DNA of 64,000 nucleotides, taken from the NCBI RefSeq assembly GCF_000090795.2, contig NW_003546298.1:278937-342936 (forward strand). Reading direction: 5' to 3'. This stretch comes from Amphimedon queenslandica (Eukaryota; Porifera; Demospongiae; Haplosclerida; Niphatidae). Under the pieces are notes generated by a model, which worked only from the letters and a program-made list of their open reading frames with translations, was not told where the DNA came from and made no database searches. The translations under genes were made by a program, and so were the position numbers. Each line of letters starts with the position of its first letter. The stretch's first letter is position 1. Below are positions 57,305 through 64,000 of the stretch, piece after piece.

Positions 57305-59540
57305 ACACGGGCATCTCCTTCTCTATTTGTGCATAGTTTTGCTGGGTGGGAGTCAGTGACTTTGATGCATATGCTACTGGTTGGTTGTCCTGGAGGAGGA
57401 CAGCACCTATGCCCTTAGAACTGGAATCAACAGAGACCTTGATGGGTTTTGATGGGTCAAAGAACTTTAAGGTTGGGTGGCTGGTGATCTAACTCTTAAA
57501 TTTAGTGAGAGCCTGTGTCTGTACAGGGGTCCAGTGCCATTCGATGTTTTTTTTAAGGAGTAGCCTAAGTGGGGCTGAAATTTTAAAGTAATTGGGAATG
57601 AATTTAGATAAATATGTTACCATACCTAGGATGCGTTGGAGTTCCTCTCTATTAGTAGGTGCCCCATGTTAGTATTGGCTTGTATTTTTGGGGGTCAGGA
57701 TTGATTCCTTGTTCACTGAGGGTGTGTCCAATATAGCTGATCTTTTTTAACCTGATCTGGCTTTTATCCTTGTTGAGCTTGAGATTTCTTGATTGAGCAC
57801 GTTGTAACACTTGTTTGAGTCTCGAGTTGTGCCCTTCTACATTCGTTCCTCAAACAAGTATGTCATCCACAATGACTTCAACCCCCTCAATGTCTTCGAA
57901 AATTTTTGACATAATGGACTGAAAAACGTCCTGTGCAGATGAGATGCCAAACGGGAGCCGTTTAAGCATGTATCGACCAAATGGTGTATTGAAGGTACAT
58001 AATTTTAAACTCTCGTGATCTAGTTGTACTTGCCAGAATTCAGAGCTGGCATCCAGAACTGAAAAGTAGGCATCCTAGCAGCTATCACTTCAATTGTTCT
58101 AACGGGATAATAGTCCCATTTTATAGCTTTGTTTAAGTTGCGAGGATCTATGCATATGCAAAGTTCGCTGTTCTTTTTGGTAACAGTGACAATGGAGTTC
58201 ATCCAGTCTGTAGGTTCATGTACTCATTTAATGACACTCAGTCACTCTATGCGTTCCAACTTGTCTTGTACTTTTGATTTGAGTATGACTGAAACTCATT
58301 GTGGGGGTGTATCACTGGTTTAGCACCTGGTTTGAGGTGTATGTGGTGTGTAATGCTAGTAATACAACCGAGGCCATGGAATACATCAATATATTTGCTG
58401 AGAGTGTCTTTTGTCAAAGTTTCAATGCGTTTGATGAGCTTCATTTTGATGCTGGTGTTCAGACCAAGGATATATGTTACAAAATCAAGGGTTTCAAACT
58501 CAATTGGCCAGAATTTATTCTTCTATTCACATAGCAGTATTGCTTTACCAGTCGACTTAAGCTTGTGTCCTCAGAAGGCAATTAATCTGGACTTAGATGA
58601 GAGAGGAGATTGTTGGCTCAATGAGTTGTAGGTTGTGGTAGACATGACATTATATTGCGTGCACCAGTGTCTATCTTGAGCTGGTGTTTTGGGAATTTAT
58701 CAAGATGATGATATTCCAATCATCATTGTTTGTTTTTCTTTCGAATAGCATTGATAAAAAAATTGTCATTGCTTGATTCATCAACCTGGTCGAGGTTTTG
58801 TACTCGTGGATGAGATTCCCTGGTTTGGCATACTCTAGCAAAATGGTTTGAGGCAACCACACTTATGGCATTTGACACCACTAGCAGGTCACTTTTGTTG
58901 TAATTGGTGCTGTGTGCCACAACAAGGCACTGTGAGTCACGAGTTGAGTGTTGTCTTGGTTGCTTATTTTTCGTGAAGTTGACCTCATGCTCATTCATCG
59001 TGGTAGTACTGCTGGACACTTTCTTGAGCTGTGTGAATACAGTTTTGTCTGCACAGCATATGTCAAGGATGTCATTAATTGTTAGGTCTGCTTTCATTAG
59101 CAAGTGGGACCTTGTTTTATTGCTAATAAATAATACCACCACCAAGACAGTCTTTTATCCAAATGCATATGTCTTAGCCTTGCTTCTCAACTGAGTTACA
59201 TACTGGTCAACAGTTTTATCCGGTTGCTGGTTTCGTGTGTTGAATACATGTCATTCCCAAGTGATATTTTTTCTAGGAATACAGTATTCTTTAATTTTAT
59301 TGAGTAATTTACTTAGTTTTGTAGCGTCGTTAGGACTGTCAACGTGAACGTGTTAAATATTTCAAAAGCCTCTGGCCCGGCCAGGAGGAGAAAAATGGCG
59401 CACTTGACTTCTTCGCTCTCATCCTTCTTCCCAGATGCTGTCATGTAAATACTAAAACCTTGCTTCTATCTGCGCCAGTTCTTGGCAAGATTCCCTAGTA
59501 GCAAAAGCGGTTCTGGGGGCTGGAACTGTTCCTCCATCGT
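57305..59540 (-). pseudogene. Ty3/Gypsy-type retrotransposon gag-pol, degenerate
   Basis: From 59538 on the minus strand, gag begins MEEQFQPPEPLLLLGN and continues SGKKDESEEVKCAIFLLLAG and EAFEIFNTFTL, followed by a broken knuckle region (NHFARVCQTRE near 58850). RT follows: VTKKNSELCICIDPRNLNKA (near 58190), RLPFGISSAQDVFQSIM (near 57950), VDDILV (near 57870), KISYIGHTLSEQGINPDP (near 57720), then an RNase H start ending IEKEM (near 57310), where it is truncated. No integrase is present. Frames change several times and stops are frequent. A likely tRNA primer-binding site (TGGTGTCAAGAG) lies at 59562-59551, next to the LTR. Confidence 0.85.
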
Positions 59541-59562
59541 ATTGAGCCCACTCTTGACACCA

Positions 59563-59705
59563 TGTAAAGTTCAGATCCAAAACAATAAAACATTAATCAT
59601 CATAATCTCATAATCACCACGTGTAACATGTTAATTGTGTGGGTGTGTAATAAATGAGTTTGTGTATGCATAATATAATAAGCATGTTTTTATTCGTGTT
59701 TTATT
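59563..59705 (-). repeat. 5' LTR of the minus-strand Ty3/Gypsy element
   Basis: Read on the minus strand it ends gatctgaactttaca, directly followed by the primer-binding site. About 110 bp match the LTR at 60542-60687 in opposite orientation. Its 5' boundary is at or just overlapping the ATG of the GTF2F1 retrocopy. Confidence 0.85.
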
Positions 59706-60420
59706 ATGGCCACTCAAGAATATTCAGTGAAACTTCGAAATCCAGACAACAAAGAGTATAATATAATGAGATTTTAGCCACCACACAATTGTGACCTTCA
59801 GCAACTCACTAATCCAAAGTTGGATTGCCAAGAGACAAAGGAACAGGATGAGGGAAAGGTTGAGCGCGTCCTTGAAAGAGTGAGAACAGAGTACAGGCAG
59901 AAGGAGAGAGAGGACGCCATAAGGAGGCGTGGCTTTTGTGCTAGGAAAGCCAACATAGCTGATCAGCCATGAATACTCAGAGAACATAAGAAAGGAGGAA
60001 AACATTTTATAGGACATAAGGAAGGTGGGATTAACAGCAGTGCGTCTTATTACCTCCTGTCTCTTGGAGCCAATAACTCATTTGAAGCTTGCCCCATTTC
60101 AAACTGGTGTAACTTTATACCTTCTGTTAAGCATAATTATTTGAATGATGAGGTGGCAGAAAAGAGATTTGAGAAGAGACACGAGACACTCTAATATTTC
60201 TTGATTATGATGAGCAAGAGGATCAAGGAGAAGACAGAAGATGAAACTGACCTACTGACAGTCACATCAAAAGCTGCCAAAGACTCTGATTCAGAGGCTG
60301 AGTTTCATCAGTTGGGAGTGACACTGATGATAGACCCAAATCTTCCAATATATCTCCTAGTCTCAGCCATGTTGGTGTTCCTACCTCATCAACTCCTTTC
60401 CTTCTCTTTAGCCAATAAGA
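59706..60420 (+). pseudogene. GTF2F1: Processed pseudogene of TFIIF alpha subunit (RAP74)
   Basis: ATG at 59706 opens MATQEYSVKLRNPDNKEYNI, then NSSASYYLLSLGANNSFEAC and PISNWCNF, then EVAEKRFEKRHE. These match in order the N-terminal dimerisation domain of TFIIF alpha, the general factor that joins RNA polymerase II at promoters. The frame is continuous over more than 450 bases with no introns but has in-frame stops after IMRF, after IADQP and after RHETL, so it is a dead retrocopy. Similarity fades into a Ser/Pro-rich stretch near 60370. The C-terminal winged-helix region is not visible. It is sandwiched between two LTRs in opposite orientation. Confidence 0.85.
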
Positions 60421-60527
60421 TACAGTTTCACTGAAACATCCTTCAACATCTCTAGGATGATTAGCTTCAATGGCTGACAGTCATATAGTTATGCAGACCC
60501 GTATATATTACATTTCTGAAACTTCAC

Positions 60528-60541
60528 CAGAAAAAGGAAGA
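60528..60541 (+). promoter_or_regulatory. Polypurine tract
   Basis: agaaaaaggaaga directly precedes the TG that opens the following LTR, the standard position of the plus-strand primer in an LTR retrotransposon. Confidence 0.7.
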
Positions 60542-60687
60542 TGTAACATGATACATAATAACAACCATGCTTATTATATTATGCATACATACGCATTTAT
60601 TACACACCTGCACAGTTAACATATTACACTTGATGATTATTAGATTATGATTGTTGATGTTTTATTGTTTTGGATCTGAACTTTACA
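60542..60687 (+). repeat. LTR, plus orientation, probable 3' LTR
   Basis: 146 bp beginning tgtaac and ending tttaca. It shares ccatgcttattatattatgc and ttattgttttggatctgaac with the LTR at 59563-59705. It is preceded by a polypurine tract and not followed by a primer-binding site, so it is a 3' LTR. It truncates the TIR element that starts at 60688. Confidence 0.85.
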
Positions 60688-63362
60688 CTCGTGTGCATTG
60701 GCCTTTATTTCTTCCAAAACTGCAGATTTGAGCATGTGCGACCACACAAAAATTTTTGAGCACATGCTTCTTTAATTGACAAAATGGCAGAATGCAGCTA
60801 AGATGGTAGATCTAGCTGTCAGAGTATCACTTTTCCTGTCTTGGAAAATGATTTGATGGGACATGGGCCTGTGCATAGACTCAGTAGATTAGTGAAAGAA
60901 TTATCCTTGTAGCATCAACTGGTATTGAGATACACACCGACAACTGGATTGGCGGGACTTCTTGATGATGATGATGATGATGAAGATAAATAAAGGTGGC
61001 TGAATTAACGGTCGATTCACCAATTTTTGGCCTCTTGGACAAGGTCTAGAGCCATGCTAGTGGTACCATTGGAGTCTCTGGTCAAGATGAAGTCCTCTAA
61101 GAAGTCTGGTAAGTATAGCTCGTTTTCAGGTATAGCAAGGCTGCAAAGGTACTAGCCATTAATTACAGTACATTAGCCATCAATAAAAGTCAGGATATTC
61201 CAGTACCTTTTTTCAATGTGGGCGTGTTTAACATTATACACCACACCTACCCACGTGGTGTCACCATGGCTGCATCTGCTTAAAGTTCTGAAGAAAGAAA
61301 GAAGTGTCCTTTCTGCCATCTCTCCTACCAGTTTTCATCTTCACTTTCAAAGCATGTTCAGGAGAAACATAACAATGAGAAAAGCGTCAAAGATTCTCAC
61401 GTTTTCTGCAATTTATGTGGCTCAATGTAAGTATATTTGAGTATACAGTGCTAGAAGTGACACTATTTAATTTAGGGTTTTAAGTGTGGCAAAGCTAATT
61501 GAGCATCCTAATCAAATCCACAACAAGGAAATCGAAATAACAAACCATGAGTTTTGTTCTATTGATAAGTTTTATGAGTGGAAGAAAGGGGAAGAAAGTC
61601 ATTCAAAGTCTTGTGTCAAGAACAGTGCCAGTTGCATGCTAGGTCTTAATAGAAAATCCTATTATTATTGTAACAGGTCTGGTATGGTGCGTCAGTCGAA
61701 AGGGAAACATCAGAGAGCTCCCAAGGTTCAAGGTTCCTGTAAAACAAATGAATACTGTACTGCACACATGACAGTGATTGAGGATGCTATTACGAAGAAG
61801 GTTAAAGTCACTTATTGCAGTCATCATGGTAATCACAAACCAGAGATATGTCATTTGAGAGTGCCTGATGAAATAAAGAATGTTGTTGCAGCTAAGCTAG
61901 CTGAAGGAGTAACAATTGAAAGAATACTAGATGATGTTAGAGACAGTGTAACTGGTACTATTGAAAGGTAGCATCTTATGAATTGTCAGGATGTTCACAA
62001 CATTGAATACAAACTTAATCTTCAAAGTATCGAGAAACATCAAAATGATCATTCAAGTAAAGTAGCATGGGTTACTGAAATGCTGGAAATGGAATATAAT
62101 CCGATATTGATCTTCAAGAACTAAGAAGAGCAAGGAGAAAACTGCAATGATTTAGGCAAAGAAGACTTCCTGTTAGCAATTCAGACAAGTTGAAGAAGAT
62201 GACCAAGAGCTCATTGATTTGTTAACTGCTGTGTCAAATGAGAATGATCATGATAACATTGATACAGCAGTGGTAGCTGAATCACCAATTGCAGATCTAT
62301 CCACAGATCACTCAACATCTTTATCACTGACAGAACATTCTAGACTAGCACCAAATGAGGATGCTGTACATGAAGAAAATCAGCTTGCCTATTATTCTAG
62401 ACTTTTACAGTCAAGGAAAGAAGTTCACTTTTAGAAAGCAAGGAACTGTTTGGAGGAAAGTTTCAGAAATGCAGATTGGACGCATGCAATGATATTAATA
62501 CAATTTCTTCTGTGGTTTCACATTTGTCATCTGCAATTTGCCTTTTAAAAGCTGAAAATTTGCTTGACAAAAATGATAAAGAACAAGCTTTGCCAATTCG
62601 AAAAAGGCCAGCACCAAATTTAAACAGCGATAAACAATTAAGGTTTCAAAGTACTGAAAAGAAGAGGGTATCATTATCAAGATGGGCTAAGCCTACTGCA
62701 GAGGAGAAGAGAGCAAAGGAGAATATGTGAATGATGATAAAAAATCAAGAAGTTGAGTGGATCGAATAAGGAAAATGTAATTTATGGGTACATGTAGCTT
62801 GTTCACATGACAATGTGTGTTTGCATTGTATGAAGATCAGAGTCTAACATTAATCCTCCATTTTTGTTACCAATACTGTCTTTATAGCTCTGTCTCTCTA
62901 TTCACATCTATTATGAGTTATAACATGAATTATTTTGCTGGCACTGTATTAATTATCAGTTGTAGCATTAATTTTTTGCTTGTACTGTATTTTAGCCTAG
63001 AAAGTAATAACTATTGTGTAAAATTATAACTATAGTAAAGGACAGAATCAATATATACACTCTAAAGAAGTATTATAATGTTATGGTTGTGGATAAATGT
63101 CTTCACTTGTACTACTTGTCTTGATAAACATGATCATTGTAAAAACAAATTATCTTGATTTACTAGCAGCCATAATCCTCATTCTGAAACGTGAGAGGGT
63201 GTGGTAAAAAATGGCCACACCCTAAACTACGAAGATATCCAGATTTACTAATGACTAACGTACTATAATTAATGGCTAGTGCAAATGCACGGTTGCTGCA
63301 GCCATTTTGTTTGGGGGTGAATCCTACTTAATAAAGCTACTGCGTTACTACTTATTATTAAT
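60688..63362 (+). mobile_element. DNA transposon with a C2H2/FLYWCH-like ORF, left end lost
   Basis: The right end (63315-63362: aatcctacttaataaagc, then actgcgttacta) is the inverted form of the ends of the copies at 43482 and 44735. The left flank 60700-61150 matches inner sequence of those copies. The left terminus is missing where the LTR begins. It contains the ORF fragments at 61266-62730. Confidence 0.75.
61266..62730 (+). pseudogene. Transposon gene with C2H2 finger and FLYWCH/MULE-like domain, transposase core absent
   Basis: Exon-like part 1 (61266-61429) encodes CPFCHLSYQFSSSLSKHVQ followed by EKH and CNLCG, a classical C2H2 finger, but has an in-frame TAA five codons after its ATG. 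A short GT-AG intron (61430-61476) joins it to 61477-61971, which has EFCSIDKFYEWKKGEES, YYYCNRSG, GSCKTNEYCTAHMTV, CSHHGNHKPE and AKLAEGVTIERILDDVRDS. This is the zinc-binding N-terminal domain of a widespread invertebrate mobile-element protein. It continues with frameshifts to HNIEYKLNL (62000), then jumps to an acidic linker (62219-62434) and a basic tail KRPAPNLNSDKQLRFQSTEK (to 62730). The DDE transposase and SWIM finger expected between these are missing. Confidence 0.65.
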
Positions 63363-63421
63363 AGTGCTGAGTAAATTTTCCTCATCAAAATAGTCTATGC
63401 ATAATATTATGATCCTAGGAT

Positions 63422-63586
63422 AAAATATTTCAGATATAATTTGTCCTAGGACAAAAATATTTCTTATATCATTACAAAAAATTAGTCCTAGGGTAGGACT
63501 ATTGTCCTATCCTACCCTAGGACTAATTTTTTGTAATAATATAAGAAATATTTGTGTCCTAGGACAAATTATATCTAAAATATTTT
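63422..63586. repeat. 165 bp near-perfect palindrome
   Basis: The left arm aaaatatttcagatataatt, ttgtcctaggac and attagtcctagggtagga is matched by its inverted copy in 63507-63586, leaving a loop of about ten bases near 63504. The tcctagga word repeats inside each arm. No ORF. Confidence 0.95.
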
Positions 63587-64000
63587 AAATAAAAGCTTAC
63601 TAGGACAAAATATTTTGTTTTAATGGGACAAAATTTGGGTGGGACAGATTTTTCTGTGACAGATAAAGAGGTTTTTACTTGCCTCCCGACAGGCTTTGGG
63701 AGATTCTTTAGCTACTATTATCTTCCAGACCTTTGTGATTAAACTAAGTTTTATCATTTGAGTTTGGTTTTAAAATAATGTTTCATGTACTTACTATGTA
63801 GGCATTTATCAGGATTTGTTTCTTCTTTTCTCAGTTTCATAGTATAGTTTAAAATACAAGAAGTGACTGATTGGACTGAGTTCTAGGTTTATTTGTGAAA
63901 TGATGTTTGATGTTTTACTGACTATACTATATGTTCCTTCCTTTTTCAGTTTTATAGACTAGATAGCCACATATGTCATAGATCAGCAGCTTAGTAAGAT
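63587..64000. other. Non-coding tail of the window
   Basis: AT-rich sequence; nothing recognisable. Confidence 0.4.

Noticed and set aside
56874-57314. Minus-strand 146-codon ORF as one protein
   Set aside because: Its 5' end is the truncated RNase H of the Ty3/Gypsy element (IEKEM), and the rest has an acceptor-like break and low-complexity sequence; at most a PKD-like fragment is inside.
1-64000. CRISPR array or prokaryotic operon structure
   Set aside because: Introns, AATAAA, microsatellites and metazoan gene families show a eukaryotic genome; no spaced identical repeats are present.

Overview
This is an AT-rich window of animal nuclear DNA: interrupted genes with GT-AG introns, two host genes and dense transposon debris. 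The main host gene is a metazoan scaffold protein of the JIP3/JIP4 (MAPK8IP3/SPAG9) family. Together with the DIRS-like, Crypton-like, hAT and Ty3/Gypsy remnants and very many short inverted-repeat (MITE-like) elements, this fits an early-branching marine animal. A demosponge is my best guess, at low confidence. A run of N (23627-24504) marks an assembly gap.

Layout. Bases 1-1190 hold no gene. Bases 1200-5990 hold a broken DIRS-like tyrosine-recombinase retrotransposon on the + strand (gag with zinc knuckles, RT, RNase H, recombinase). Bases 6200-11850 hold two decayed hAT transposases, a LINE RT scrap and several TIR elements. Bases 12127-15159 hold a Crypton-like (DUF3504-type) tyrosine recombinase gene, split by a 1.6 kb block of nested elements. 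Bases 15457-15944 hold a BED-finger hAT fragment on the minus strand.

Host genes. A small four-exon gene of about 125 aa, which I do not recognise, lies on the minus strand (exons between 21195 and 18534). It diverges from the JIP3/4 gene across a 178 bp intergenic stretch (21196-21373), which probably acts as a shared promoter. The JIP3/4 gene runs on + from 21374 to 49871 in about 28 exons: RH1 domain, coiled coils, RH2 domain and a C-terminal beta-propeller. Its long introns (2, 5, 19, 25) carry fold-back elements, TIR elements, a tRNA-like sequence and many copies of a short palindromic ACATGT/GTACATGTAC motif. Intron 10 appears to use a GC-AG splice pair. The exon 15/16 junction does not join cleanly as sequenced.

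Downstream. Bases 50140-52560 hold a second tyrosine-recombinase retroelement on the minus strand, next to a long direct repeat. Bases 52640-56230 hold scraps of an Ulp1-protease/PHD-finger mobile element. Bases 57300-59710 hold a decayed Ty3/Gypsy element on the minus strand with its 5' LTR. Bases 59706 to about 60420 hold an intronless, stop-ridden copy of the TFIIF alpha subunit gene (GTF2F1/RAP74), followed by a polypurine tract and an LTR in the opposite orientation. Bases 60690-63360 hold a TIR element with a C2H2/FLYWCH-like ORF. A 165 bp palindrome lies at 63422-63586. All mobile-element genes seen are broken, so the two host genes are the only probable functional coding units.
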